Assembly: GCF_020297055.1 (NCBI RefSeq)
Contig: NZ_JAIXCQ010000002.1
Span: forward strand, 1 to 64,000
Length of the DNA stretch: 64,000 nucleotides
DNA from: Isoptericola luteus
GTDB taxonomy: Bacteria; Actinomycetota; Actinomycetes; Actinomycetales; Cellulomonadaceae
Reading direction: 5' to 3'
Shown here one piece after another: positions 53,725 to 63,314 of this stretch. The notes under the pieces were generated by a model. That model was not told where the DNA came from. It did not search any database and saw nothing but the letters and a program-made list of their open reading frames with translations. The translations under genes and the position numbers were made by a program. The first letter of the stretch is position 1; each line of letters starts with the position of its first letter.

Positions 53725-54599
53725 TGCTGGGCCGGCGGGGTGTCGGCGGCCTCCTGCTGGTCCTCGACGAGCCCGGCCAGGGCTTCGCGCTCCGACGCCG
53801 CCAGGGCGGCCCCGCGCTCCAGCACGTAGTCGACCGCCTCGGCAGGCGTGTCCGCCAGGTGCAGCAGGTCGAGGTCCGCCGGGTTGATCATGCCGCGGTC
53901 GGCGACGGCGCTGCCCAGCCACTCCAGGAGCCCGCTCCAGTAGTCCGTGCCCACGAGCACGATCGGGAACTCGGTGACCTTGTGCGTCTGGACGAGCGTC
54001 AGCGCCTCGAACAGCTCGTCGAACGTGCCGAACCCGCCGGGCAGCACGACGAAGCCCTGCGCGTACTTGACGAACATCGTCTTGCGGGCGAAGAAGTACC
54101 GGAAGTTCACGCCGAGGTTGACGTACTCGTTCATCCCCTGCTCGAACGGCAGCTCGATGCCGAGCCCGATCGACGTGCCGCCCGCCTTGTGGGCGCCCTC
54201 GTTGGCGGCCTCCATGATGCCCGGGCCACCACCCGTCATGACGGCGTACCCGGCCTCGGCGAGCAGGCGGCCCACCTCGACCGCCAGCGCGTAGTCCGGG
54301 TGGTCGCGCGGGGTGCGGGCAGAACCGAACACCGACACGGCCGCGCCCACCTCGGCGAGCGCGCCGAAGCCCTCGACGAACTCGGACTGGATACGCATCA
54401 CGCGCCACGGGTCGGTGTGCACCCAGTCTGCGTCGGCGCCGGCCGCGAGGAGGCGCTGGTCGGTCGTCTGGGCGGGGATCTGGGTGCCGCGCAGCAGCAC
54501 CGGTCCCTTGCGGTAGCCGCGTCCCGTCTGGGGGACGCCGTCGTCGCCGCGGTCGCGGGGGCTGCCCTGGGTCGGGCCGGATGTCGTCGCTCGCGTCAT
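53721..54599 (-). CDS. LOG/TIGR00730 family nucleotide phosphoribohydrolase
   Basis: A 292-residue Rossmann-like protein. [19 protein letters not shown] near 128 and [15 protein letters not shown] near 187 are the LOG signatures, the second being the PGGxGTxxE motif that binds the nucleotide. Homologues release cytokinin bases from riboside monophosphates; M. tuberculosis Rv1205 does this and sits in the same gene neighbourhood. A polar N-terminal extension of about 60 residues precedes the fold. ATG 54599 is 6 bases after TAGGCT. FolP2 is coupled downstream. Confidence 0.92.
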   Translation of the reverse strand: MTRATTSGPTQGSPRDRGDDGVPQTGRGYRKGPVLLRGTQIPAQTTDQRLLAAGADADWVHTDPWRVMRIQSEFVEGFGALAEVGAAVSVFGSARTPRDHPDYALAVEVGRLLAEAGYAVMTGGGPGIMEAANEGAHKAGGTSIGLGIELPFEQGMNEYVNLGVNFRYFFARKTMFVKYAQGFVVLPGGFGTFDELFEALTLVQTHKVTEFPIVLVGTDYWSGLLEWLGSAVADRGMINPADLDLLHLADTPAEAVDYVLERGAALAASEREALAGLVEDQQEAADTPPAQQ

Positions 54600-54605
54600 G
54601 CCTCG

Positions 54606-54611
54606 AGCCTA
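54606..54611 (-). promoter_or_regulatory. TAGGCT -10 hexamer of LOG gene
   Basis: On the minus strand TAGGCT ends 6 bases before ATG 54599. It overlaps the last codon region of dapE, so the LOG-folP2 pair probably has its own leaderless promoter. Confidence 0.55.
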
Positions 54612-55805
54612 TGCTCCGTCGCGCGCCTCGACCGCCTCGCCGGTCGACGCCCCGAGGAGCCACGCGCGCAGCGCGTCCCGCCCGACGGCCAGCCGGGCCA
54701 CGGGCAGCCGCTCGTCGTCCTTGTGCGCGAGCGCCGGGTCACCGGGCCCGAAGTTCACGGCGGGGACGCCGAGCTCGGCGAAGCGGGCGACGTCCGTCCA
54801 GCCGTACTTCGGACGCGGCACGCCCCCGGTCGCACCGAGGACGGCGGCCACGAAGTCCGCCGCGAGCGGCGCGTCCAGCCCCGGCCGGGCGCCGGGCGCG
54901 GCGTCGGTGACGACCACCTCGAACCCCGCGAACAGCTCGCGCACGTGGGCCTCCGCCTCCGCAATGCTGCGGGACGGCGCGAACCGGAAGTTCACCGTCA
55001 CCGTGCAGGCGTCAGGCACGACGTTGCCGGCGATGCCACCGCTGATCGCCACGGCGTTCATCCCCTCCCGGTACACGAGCCCGTCGACCTCGATCTCGCG
55101 CGGGTCGTAGGCCGCGAGCGCCGCGAGGACCGGCGCGGCCGCGTGGATCGCGTTGACGCCCGTCCACGACCGGGCCGAGTGGGCGGCCACGCCGGTGGTC
55201 CGCACCTCGACGCGCAGCGTGCCGTTGCAGCCGCCCTCGATGCCGTTGTTGCTCGACTCCCCGAGGATCGCGAAGTCGCCCGCGAGCAGGTCGGGCCGGT
55301 TCCGGGCCAGGCGTCCCAGCCCGTTCTTGGTCGCCTCGACCTCCTCGTGGTCGTACAACACCCACGTGACGTCGACGCCGGGCTCGCGACCCGGCCGGCC
55401 CACCTCGGCGGCGAGCGCGAGCATGATCGCGATGCCGCCCTTCATGTCGACGGTGCCGCGGCCCCACATCTCGACCTCGCCGTCGGGTGCCGTGACGAGC
55501 CGCGTGGGCAGGTTCGGCTCCGCCGTCAGCGGGACGGTGTCCAGGTGCCCGGCGAGCACGACCCGGCGGGAGCGGCCGAACGTCGTCCGCGCTACCACCG
55601 CGTCGCCGTCGCGCACGACCTCCAGGTGCGCCTGGGCGCGCAGCGCGCGCTCGACGGCGTCGGCCAGCGCGGTCTCGTCGCCCGACACCGACGGGACGTC
55701 GCAGATCGCGGCGAGCAGGTCGACGAGGTCCGACGAGGCGACCTCGTCGGGGTCGAGCAGCTCGAGCAGGTCGACGGGCAGGGAGGGGGCGGCGTCCGTG
55801 GTCAC
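54609..55805 (-). CDS. dapE: Succinyl-diaminopimelate desuccinylase
   Basis: A 398-residue M20 zinc peptidase that removes succinate from N-succinyl-LL-diaminopimelate in lysine and peptidoglycan synthesis. Metal ligands lie in [11 protein letters not shown] near 75 and [17 protein letters not shown] near 110; catalytic Glu is in [16 protein letters not shown] near 146; [15 protein letters not shown] near 360 holds the last His. GTG 55805 was chosen because CACGAT lies 7 bases upstream; ATG 55814 would add three residues. It is divergent from dapD, as in M. tuberculosis (Rv1201c-Rv1202). Confidence 0.94.
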   Translation of the reverse strand: MTTDAAPSLPVDLLELLDPDEVASSDLVDLLAAICDVPSVSGDETALADAVERALRAQAHLEVVRDGDAVVARTTFGRSRRVVLAGHLDTVPLTAEPNLPTRLVTAPDGEVEMWGRGTVDMKGGIAIMLALAAEVGRPGREPGVDVTWVLYDHEEVEATKNGLGRLARNRPDLLAGDFAILGESSNNGIEGGCNGTLRVEVRTTGVAAHSARSWTGVNAIHAAAPVLAALAAYDPREIEVDGLVYREGMNAVAISGGIAGNVVPDACTVTVNFRFAPSRSIAEAEAHVRELFAGFEVVVTDAAPGARPGLDAPLAADFVAAVLGATGGVPRPKYGWTDVARFAELGVPAVNFGPGDPALAHKDDERLPVARLAVGRDALRAWLLGASTGEAVEARDGA

Positions 55806-55832
55806 GCGCACCATCGTGACAGACCGGCGCAC

Positions 55833-55838
55833 TACGCT
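55833..55838 (+). promoter_or_regulatory. TACGCT -10 hexamer of dapD
   Basis: TACGCT ends 6 bases before ATG 55845, with no Shine-Dalgarno site, in the short divergent gap with dapE. Confidence 0.55.
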
Positions 55839-55844
55839 GGGCCC

Positions 55845-56813
55845 ATGACGACGCCTGCTGCTTCGCGCCCTGCCTGGGGCCTCGGTCTCGCCACTGTCAC
55901 CGACGACGGGACGACGCTCGACGTCTGGTACCCGTCCCCTGTGGTCGGCGCTCCCCCGGCCGGCGACGTCACGGTCCCCGCCGAGCTCGACGCGCTGACG
56001 GAGCGGGACGACGCCCGGCGCGTGGACGTCATGGTCGTCCGCACCGAGATCGACCTGGACGCCGCTCCCGTGGACGCCCGGGACGCGTACCTGCGCCTGC
56101 ACCTGCTGTCGCACCGGCTCGTGGCGCCGCACGGGCTCAACCTCGACGGGCTCTTCGGGGTGCTGTCCAACGTCGTGTGGACGTCCCACGGCCCGTGCGC
56201 CGTCGAGAGCTTCGAGGCCACGCGCCTGCGGCTGCGCGCCGACACGGGCCGGGCCGTCACCGTCTACGGCATCGACAAGTTCCCCCGCATGGTCGACTAC
56301 GTCGTCCCGGCAGGCGTCCGTATCGCCGACGCGGACCGCGTGCGCCTCGGCGCGCACCTGGCGCCCGGCACCACCGTGATGCACGAAGGGTTCGTCAACT
56401 TCAACGCCGGGACCCTGGGGTCCTCCATGGTCGAGGGCCGCATCTCGGCCGGTGTCGTCGTCGGCGACGGGTCGGACGTGGGCGGCGGCGCCTCGATCAT
56501 GGGCACGCTGTCCGGCGGCGGCAAGGAGGTCATCAGCCTCGGCGAGCGCTCGCTGCTGGGGGCGAACGCGGGGCTCGGCATCCCGCTCGGGGACGACTGC
56601 GTCGTCGAGGCCGGCCTGTACCTCACGGCCGGCACCAAGGTGACCGTGCTCGGCGAGATGGGCGCCGACGGCGACCCGCTCGTCGTCAAGGCGCGCGACC
56701 TCGCGGGCCGGGACAACCTGCTGTTCCGCCGCAACTCGCGCACCGGCGCGGTCGAGGTGCTCCAGCGCGGTGGGGTGGGCATCGAGCTCAACGCCGCCCT
56801 GCACGCGAACTGA
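55845..56813 (+). CDS. dapD: Tetrahydrodipicolinate N-succinyltransferase
   Basis: A 322-residue trimeric transferase with a left-handed parallel beta-helix. The N-terminal part contains [22 protein letters not shown]; the helix spans about 160-275, with [54 protein letters not shown] and [23 protein letters not shown]. It is of the actinobacterial DapD class, which succinylates tetrahydrodipicolinate using succinyl-CoA. DapC (59346) and DapE (54609) supply the next two steps of the same pathway. Confidence 0.95.
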   Translation: MTTPAASRPAWGLGLATVTDDGTTLDVWYPSPVVGAPPAGDVTVPAELDALTERDDARRVDVMVVRTEIDLDAAPVDARDAYLRLHLLSHRLVAPHGLNLDGLFGVLSNVVWTSHGPCAVESFEATRLRLRADTGRAVTVYGIDKFPRMVDYVVPAGVRIADADRVRLGAHLAPGTTVMHEGFVNFNAGTLGSSMVEGRISAGVVVGDGSDVGGGASIMGTLSGGGKEVISLGERSLLGANAGLGIPLGDDCVVEAGLYLTAGTKVTVLGEMGADGDPLVVKARDLAGRDNLLFRRNSRTGAVEVLQRGGVGIELNAALHAN

Positions 56814-56818
56814 CGGTC

Positions 56819-57754
56819 GTGTCCCGAGCAGGTCGGCGGCGGGAACGACGGCCAGGCGTGGTCGCGGGTGTCGCCGTCGCCTCCGTGCTGGCCGTCGCCG
56901 TCGCCGCCACCGGGGGCGTCGTGTGGTTCCTGCGGTCCTTGGACGAGCCCGCCCGGCCCGTGCGGTGCGCGGCCGCGCTGGACGGTACCGACTGGTACCT
57001 CTCCCCCGTCCAGGCCGAGAACGCCGCCCTGATCGCCGGCGCGTCGATCCAGCGCGGGCTGCCCGCACGGGCCGCCACGATCGCCCTCGCGACGGCGCTG
57101 CAGGAGTCCCGCCTGGAGAACATCGACTACGGCGACCGGGACTCGGTCGGCCTCTTCCAGCAGCGGCCGTCGCAGGGCTGGGGCAGCGTCGACGAGATCA
57201 TGGACCCGGTCTACTCCACCGGGAAGTTCTACGACGGGCTCGTCGAGGTGGACGGCTACGAGGACCTCGAGGTCACCGTCGCCGCGCAGGCGGTGCAGCG
57301 TTCCGGGTTCCCGGACGCCTACGCGCAGCACGAGACCCGGTCCCGGGCCTGGGCCTCGGCGCTGACCGGCGCGTCCCCCGGTGCGATCACCTGCTCGCTG
57401 CCCGTGCCGGACCCCGACGACCCCGCGGTCGGCGACGGCGGGAGCACCGCGGACCTCGCGGAGCTGCTGACGCGCGACCTCGGCCTACCGGGCGACGTGG
57501 TCGCCCTGTCCGACGACGGTGCGTCGGCCGTCGTCGACGCGACGTCCCTGCCCTACGACGACGCCGGGCGCTCCGCGTGGGCCGTGGCCCACTGGGCGGT
57601 GGCGACGGCCCTGACGACCGGCACCACCGAGGTGCGCGTCGCCGACCAGGTCTGGACCCGCGAGAGCGCCTCCTGGACGCCCGCGCAGGAGGCGGACGAC
57701 CCGTCGGCCGGCGACCAGGCGGTGGGCGAGGTCACCGTCCACCTGGGCGCGTAG
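56819..57754 (+). CDS. Membrane-anchored lysozyme-fold-like protein
   Basis: A 311-residue protein with a short basic N terminus, one helix ([25 protein letters not shown], about 15-39) and an external domain. Residues about 65-165 resemble the lytic transglycosylase/lysozyme fold: [22 protein letters not shown] with a possible catalytic Glu, then [33 protein letters not shown]. This block recurs in uncharacterised actinobacterial proteins. A C-terminal alpha/beta domain of about 110 residues follows. It starts 5 bases after the dapD stop, so it is probably cotranscribed. Cell-wall action is plausible but unproven. Confidence 0.75.
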   Translation: MSRAGRRRERRPGVVAGVAVASVLAVAVAATGGVVWFLRSLDEPARPVRCAAALDGTDWYLSPVQAENAALIAGASIQRGLPARAATIALATALQESRLENIDYGDRDSVGLFQQRPSQGWGSVDEIMDPVYSTGKFYDGLVEVDGYEDLEVTVAAQAVQRSGFPDAYAQHETRSRAWASALTGASPGAITCSLPVPDPDDPAVGDGGSTADLAELLTRDLGLPGDVVALSDDGASAVVDATSLPYDDAGRSAWAVAHWAVATALTTGTTEVRVADQVWTRESASWTPAQEADDPSAGDQAVGEVTVHLGA

Positions 57755-57784
57755 CCGCACCGCCCGGCATCACGACAGACGCCG

Positions 57785-57822
57785 AAGGGGTCAGGATCTC
57801 GACGCGAGATCCTGACCCCTTT
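57785..57822. terminator. Bidirectional intrinsic terminator before gltA
   Basis: AAGGGGTCAGGATCTCG and CGAGATCCTGACCCCTT are exact complements around a 3-base loop, followed by a further T. The A-rich and T-rich flanks make it work on both strands, suiting the convergent genes at 56819 and 57854. Confidence 0.9.
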
Positions 57823-57853
57823 GGTGAGCAGCGGGCGACGGTGGCCGGGGCCG

Positions 57854-59176
<1,323 letters not shown>

Positions 59177-59307
59177 GGCTTCCTTCCCTGACGGGCTCGG
59201 CGGGACGCGACGGCGGGTTCCGGCGAACGCGTGACTCGTGACTCTGGACGGGCGGCCCGGGGCACGCCGGCCATGGCTTCCTCTAGGGCGACCACGACCT
59301 TCGGACG

Positions 59308-59337
59308 AACTTACCCCCCAAGACCATGGTGATCCAA
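59308..59337 (-). promoter_or_regulatory. Housekeeping promoter of gltA
   Basis: On the minus strand -35 TTGGAT (59337-59332) and -10 TAAGTT (59313-59308) are 18 bases apart. The predicted start near 59301 gives a leader of about 125 bases, long for this window and possibly regulatory. Nothing else stands out in 59177-59345. Confidence 0.55.
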
Positions 59338-59345
59338 TCCCCGGG

Positions 59346-60497
59346 TCAAGCGGATGTGATGCGCACCACAGCGCGAGCCACGTCGTCGTCCGAGGCGGTG
59401 AGCGCGACCCGCACGTGCCGTTCCCCCGCGACGCCGTAGAACTCGCCCGGACCGACGAGCACACCGCGGGCGGCGAACCAGGCCGCCAGCTCGCGGGAAC
59501 CCGCGCCCTCCAGGGGCGATCCGCCGGCCGGGCGGGCCCACAGGTACAGCCCGGCCTCGGAGCCGTCGACGGCGAGGCGGGCCGCGTCGAGCGCCCCGCG
59601 CAGCGCCGTCCGCCGGCGGGCGTAGACGGCCCGCTGCGCCGCGACGTGGTGGTCGTCACCCAGGGCGGCGGTCATCGCGGCCTGGACGGGGGCGGGCACG
59701 ATCATGCCCAGGTGCTTGCGCGTGGCGAGCAGCCGCGCCACGAGGCCCTGGTCCCCGGCGACGAACGCCGCCCGGTAGCCGGCGACGTTGGACTGCTTCG
59801 ACAGCGAGTACGCGGCCAGCAGGCCCTCGTGCGTGCCGCCGGTGACGCGCGGGTCCAGCAGGCTCGGGACCCGCGAGACGCCGCCGTCCCCGACCCAGCG
59901 CGCGTCCCACGGCAGCTCGGCGTAGCACTCGTCGCCCACGACGACGGCCCCGATCTCGCGGGCCGCGGCGACCACGCGTCGCAGGTGCGCCACGTCGGAC
60001 ACCGCGCCCGTCGGGTTGCCCGGCGAGTTCACCCACACGAGGCGGACGTCGGTGCGCCCCGCCCAGGCGTCGACGTCATCCGTGGCCAGCGGCGTCGCGC
60101 CCGCCAGCCGCGCCCCGACGTCGTACGTCGGGTACGCGGCGGCGGGGTGCACCACGACGTCGCCAGGGCCCAGGTGCAGCAGCGACGGCAGCAGGCCCAC
60201 GAGCTCCTTGGAGCCCACGGTGGGCAGCACGGCCGCCGGGTCGACGTCCGGCACCCCCCGCCGGCGCGCGAACCAGTCCGCGACGGCCCGGCGCAGCGCG
60301 GGCGTGCCGTGCGTCAGCGGATACCCGTGCGCGTCCGACGCCCCCACGAGCGCGTCGCGGACGACGTCGGGCGTGGGGTCGACGGGGGTGCCGATCGACA
60401 GGTCCACGACCCCGTCGGGGTGCGCGCGGGCCGTGGCCCGCACGTCGTCGAGGGTGTCCCAGGGGTAGGGCAGGTGACCGAGATCGGCGAATCCCAC
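59346..60497 (-). CDS. dapC: Succinyldiaminopimelate transaminase
   Basis: A 383-residue PLP aminotransferase of fold type I. LSIGTPVDPTPDVVRDAL near 33, the PLP-phosphate region VGSKELVGLLPSLLHLGPGD near 95, NSPGNPTGAVSDVAHL near 158, the ring-binding Asp in VVGDECYAELPWD near 187, and the Schiff-base Lys in AAYSLSKQSNVAGYRAAF near 231 are all visible. This subgroup follows ferredoxin genes in actinobacteria (compare Rv1177-Rv1178) and makes N-succinyl-LL-diaminopimelate. It starts with GTG 22 bases after the ferredoxin stop, so they form one unit. Confidence 0.9.
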   Translation of the reverse strand: MGFADLGHLPYPWDTLDDVRATARAHPDGVVDLSIGTPVDPTPDVVRDALVGASDAHGYPLTHGTPALRRAVADWFARRRGVPDVDPAAVLPTVGSKELVGLLPSLLHLGPGDVVVHPAAAYPTYDVGARLAGATPLATDDVDAWAGRTDVRLVWVNSPGNPTGAVSDVAHLRRVVAAAREIGAVVVGDECYAELPWDARWVGDGGVSRVPSLLDPRVTGGTHEGLLAAYSLSKQSNVAGYRAAFVAGDQGLVARLLATRKHLGMIVPAPVQAAMTAALGDDHHVAAQRAVYARRRTALRGALDAARLAVDGSEAGLYLWARPAGGSPLEGAGSRELAAWFAARGVLVGPGEFYGVAGERHVRVALTASDDDVARAVVRITSA

Positions 60498-60519
60498 GAG
60501 CGAGCCGGTCGTCGAGGGT

Positions 60520-60837
60520 TCAGGCCTGCGGGGGCAGGGCCGCGATCATGGGGTCGTCCTTCTCGATGAGCCCCATCTTCGCCGCGCCACCGGGCGAGCC
60601 CAGGTCGTCGAAGAACTCGACGTTCGCGCGGTAGTAGTCCTTCCACTCCTCGGGCACGTCGTCCTCGTAGTAGATGGCCTCCACGGGGCAGACAGGCTCG
60701 CACGCACCGCAGTCGACGCACTCGTCCGGGTGGATGTAGAGCGACCGGGAGCCCTCGTAGATGCAGTCCACGGGACACTCCTCGATGCACGCCTTGTCCT
60801 TGACGTCGACGCACGGCTGAGCGATCACGTAGGTCAC
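60520..60837 (-). CDS. fdxA: 7Fe ferredoxin
   Basis: A 105-residue electron carrier. Cysteines in CVDVKDKACIEECPVDC and CVDCGACEPVCPVEAI bind one [3Fe-4S] and one [4Fe-4S] cluster in the pattern of seven-iron ferredoxins. The acidic C-terminal half (EDDVPEEWKDYYRANVEFFDDLG) is normal for the actinobacterial FdxA/FdxC group. GGAAGG 8 bases before the GTG is a strong ribosome site. Redox partners are not encoded nearby. Confidence 0.95.
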   Translation of the reverse strand: MTYVIAQPCVDVKDKACIEECPVDCIYEGSRSLYIHPDECVDCGACEPVCPVEAIYYEDDVPEEWKDYYRANVEFFDDLGSPGGAAKMGLIEKDDPMIAALPPQA

Positions 60838-60935
60838 TGCGGCTACCTTCCAGGTGACGAGGTGCGGCCGCCGCCGGGGCGGGGCCGCGATCTTCGACGG
60901 GCGGCGCCACGGGCGCCGTCCCTCACGGTGAACTC

Positions 60936-60941
60936 TAGTAT
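60936..60941 (+). promoter_or_regulatory. TAGTAT -10 hexamer of SH3-like protein gene
   Basis: TAGTAT ends 7 bases before GTG 60949. It lies in the divergent gap with the ferredoxin gene. Confidence 0.5.
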
Positions 60942-60948
60942 CGCTGAC

Positions 60949-61230
60949 GTGGTGACCGAGCCGAACGTCCGTCCACCGTCCGACTGGCGAGACCTGCAGG
61001 TCGGCGCACGGGTCGTCGTGCGCCGCCGGCTGCGACCCGAGGAGCAGGCCGAGGGAGCGCCGCAACGGTGGACCGACGTCGTCGGCGTCGTCGTCGCCCT
61101 GGACGGCGCGGGGCTCGACGTGCGGCCCGACCGCAGGCCGGGGCTGGAGGTCGTGCACGTCGCCGCGGCGGACGTCGAGGTGGTCAAGCCCGTCCCGCCC
61201 CGGCCTGCGCGTCGCGGGGAGCGCCACTGA
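60949..61230 (+). CDS. Stand-alone SH3-like domain protein (Rv0428c N-domain type)
   Basis: A 93-residue protein. The sequence LQVGARVVVRRRLRPEE, TDVVGVVVALDGAGLDVRP, and VHVAAADVEVVKPVPPRP closely resembles the small beta-barrel found before the acetyltransferase domain of Rv0428c-type proteins in actinobacteria, as I remember it. Here the acetyltransferase part is absent: the stop follows soon after VPPRP and the convergent tyrA gene begins 51 bases on. It may act alone or with a separately encoded partner. GTG 60952 is an alternative start. Confidence 0.7.
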   Translation: MVTEPNVRPPSDWRDLQVGARVVVRRRLRPEEQAEGAPQRWTDVVGVVVALDGAGLDVRPDRRPGLEVVHVAAADVEVVKPVPPRPARRGERH

Positions 61231-61281
61231 GCACCACTGAGCGCCACTGCCACGAGGGCGGGTAGCGGGTCACGCTGTGGG

Positions 61282-62352
61282 CTACCTCACAGGGTGCGGT
61301 GGCCCCGGCCGGCGCACCAGCCGCGCGTGATCGGCGGACAGGCCCGCGACGACGTCGCCGGCCACGCACCGCTCGACCAGCCGGCCCGGCCACCCCTCGG
61401 TGAGCGGCTCGAGCCCGCCGTCGCCGGACCGACCGGGGTCATCGGGCGGGGCGGGGTCGCCGGCCCGGACCTCGTCGGCCGCGTGGAAGAACGCGTGCGG
61501 CGACCCGTTCGTCTCGAGCGCGCCGATGACGATCTCGAGGTCCCGCACCACCTTGCGCAACGCCGGGGCCACCCAGGCGGCGTTCTCGGTGACCATGGCC
61601 TCGGTCCGTCCCGGGTCGGTGCGCGCCACCCGGGTGCCGTCACGGAAGCTCCCGGCCGCGAGCCCGAGGGCGAGGTCGCGCACCGGAGCGCCCGCCACGG
61701 CGTTGAGGAGCTGGGTGGCTACGACGTGCGGCACGTGGCTGACCAGGGCGACCGCCTCGTCGTGCTGGGTGTCCGTGACGACGGCGGCCGTACCCGCCAG
61801 CGGCCCTGTGACCAGCCGCAGCACGTGGGCGAGCCGCTGGGGACTCCCCTGCTCCACGCCGTCGGGCGCCACCGTGACGGCCCAGGCGACGCCGTCGAGC
61901 AGGGCCGCGGACGACGCCTCGAACCCGCTGTGCTCCGTGCCCGACATCGGGTGGGCACCCACGTAGCGCCCGCCCAGGCCCGCCTCGCCGAGCGCCGCGC
62001 GGACGGGGCCCTTGACGCTGCCGACGTCGGTCACGGTCGGGCCGCCGTCGGGGCCGGCCGCGGCGGCCGCGTCCGCGAGCAGCGGCGCCAGCGCGCCCGC
62101 GGTCGCGTGCATGGCACGCAGCGGCACCGCCAGGACGACGAGGTCCGGGAGCGCACCGCACAGCGCGGCGAGGTCGTCGACCACCGCCAGCCGCGCCGCC
62201 CGCGCTGCCCGTCGTGTCGTCGCCGAGACGTCCGTGGCGACGACGTCGACCCCGCGCTCCGCGAGCAGCCGGGCCAGCGAGCCGCCGACGAGCCCGAGCC
62301 CGACGACGCCGACCCGTCCGACCGGGTCGGACCCGGCGCCCACCGTGCTCAC
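61282..62352 (-). CDS. tyrA: Prephenate dehydrogenase
   Basis: A 356-residue dehydrogenase of tyrosine synthesis. The dinucleotide loop is VGVVGLGLVGGSLARLLAERG near 15, the catalytic His region is YVGAHPMSGTEHSGFEASS near 130, and VSHVPHVVATQLLNAV near 212 and GSFRDGTRVARTDP near 243 are family blocks. No ACT domain is fused. It would turn prephenate into 4-hydroxyphenylpyruvate. The GTG overlaps the pheA stop (GTGA), so both branches of prephenate use are made from one message. Confidence 0.94.
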   Translation of the reverse strand: MSTVGAGSDPVGRVGVVGLGLVGGSLARLLAERGVDVVATDVSATTRRAARAARLAVVDDLAALCGALPDLVVLAVPLRAMHATAGALAPLLADAAAAAGPDGGPTVTDVGSVKGPVRAALGEAGLGGRYVGAHPMSGTEHSGFEASSAALLDGVAWAVTVAPDGVEQGSPQRLAHVLRLVTGPLAGTAAVVTDTQHDEAVALVSHVPHVVATQLLNAVAGAPVRDLALGLAAGSFRDGTRVARTDPGRTEAMVTENAAWVAPALRKVVRDLEIVIGALETNGSPHAFFHAADEVRAGDPAPPDDPGRSGDGGLEPLTEGWPGRLVERCVAGDVVAGLSADHARLVRRPGPPHPVR

Positions 62353-63314
62353 CACAGCAGGCCCCGCGCGAGCGTGGCGTCGTCGTCGTCCGCGCGCACG
62401 CTGCCTGCGGGCACGTGGTCGGGCAGCACGCCGTCGAGCCCACGGCCCCCAGGCTCGGCGGGATAGGCGCCGAGCACCTTGAGCGAGTCGCCGGCGGCGA
62501 GCAGCTGCCGCAGCAGGTCCGTCACGGAAGGGTCCCAGGGGGCGGCGTCGAGCGTCACCACGAACACGTACTGGCCCTCGCGCACCTTGAGCGGCCGCTC
62601 GACGAGGCTCGACATGTTCACCCCGCGCTCCGCGAACCCGGCCGTGATGCGCGCCAGGACGCCGGGGCCCGTGACCACCGGCGTCACGGCCGCCATGGTG
62701 CGCCACGCGCGCTCCCCCTCGGCCCGCAGGGATGCCCAGCCGGCCGACGCCGCGTCGCGGCGGCTCAGCACCAGGAACCGGGTCCGCGCGCCCGCGAAGT
62801 CCTCCACCGCCGTCGCGAGGGTCTCCAGCCCGTACAGCTCGCCGCACAGCCGGGGGCCCAGGGCGACCTGATGATCGCTCAGGTCGCGGCACGCCGCGGC
62901 GTTGGACGACGCGGAGACCGGCGTGAGCCGTCGCCCCGCCACGAACCGGCTGCACTGGGCCAGGCCGTGCGGGTGGGCCGTGGCCTCCCGCAGACCGGCC
63001 GGGTCGGCGCGCCCGGGGCGCACGAACGCGTCGAACGACACGTCGAGCACCACCTCGTCGACCGCGACCACCTCGCCGCTGCCGACGAGCGCGTCGAGGG
63101 AGGGGACCACATACCCCTCGACCGAGCTCTCGATCGCGATCACGCCACGGTCCACGCGCCCGGCGGCCACGGCGTCGTGCACCTCACCCACCGTGCCCAG
63201 CGGCACGGCCGTGACCTCGTCGGCCGCGGACCCGACGCCCCTCCGTCGCGCCCAGGCCAGCACGGCCTGGTGCGTGAAGGTGCCCTCGGGGCCGAGGAAC
63301 GCGACGACCGTCAT
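62349..63314 (-). CDS. pheA: Prephenate dehydratase
   Basis: A 321-residue enzyme converting prephenate to phenylpyruvate. The catalytic domain starts VAFLGPEGTFTHQAVLAWA; GVIAIESSVEGYVVPSLDAL is near 57, the Thr-Arg-Phe active-site motif is in AGARTRFLVLSRR near 178, and the C-terminal ACT domain (GPGVLARITAGFAERGVNMSSLVERPL) near 215 should bind phenylalanine, although the usual ESRP motif reads VERP. A disordered tail follows. The ATG overlaps the stop of the preceding ACT-like gene (ATGA). Confidence 0.93.
   Translation of the reverse strand: MTVVAFLGPEGTFTHQAVLAWARRRGVGSAADEVTAVPLGTVGEVHDAVAAGRVDRGVIAIESSVEGYVVPSLDALVGSGEVVAVDEVVLDVSFDAFVRPGRADPAGLREATAHPHGLAQCSRFVAGRRLTPVSASSNAAACRDLSDHQVALGPRLCGELYGLETLATAVEDFAGARTRFLVLSRRDAASAGWASLRAEGERAWRTMAAVTPVVTGPGVLARITAGFAERGVNMSSLVERPLKVREGQYVFVVTLDAAPWDPSVTDLLRQLLAAGDSLKVLGAYPAEPGGRGLDGVLPDHVPAGSVRADDDDATLARGLLW

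Noticed and set aside
54609-57068. 819-codon frame extending dapE through dapD
   Set aside because: Residues before the dapE start are antisense to dapD and have shadow composition.
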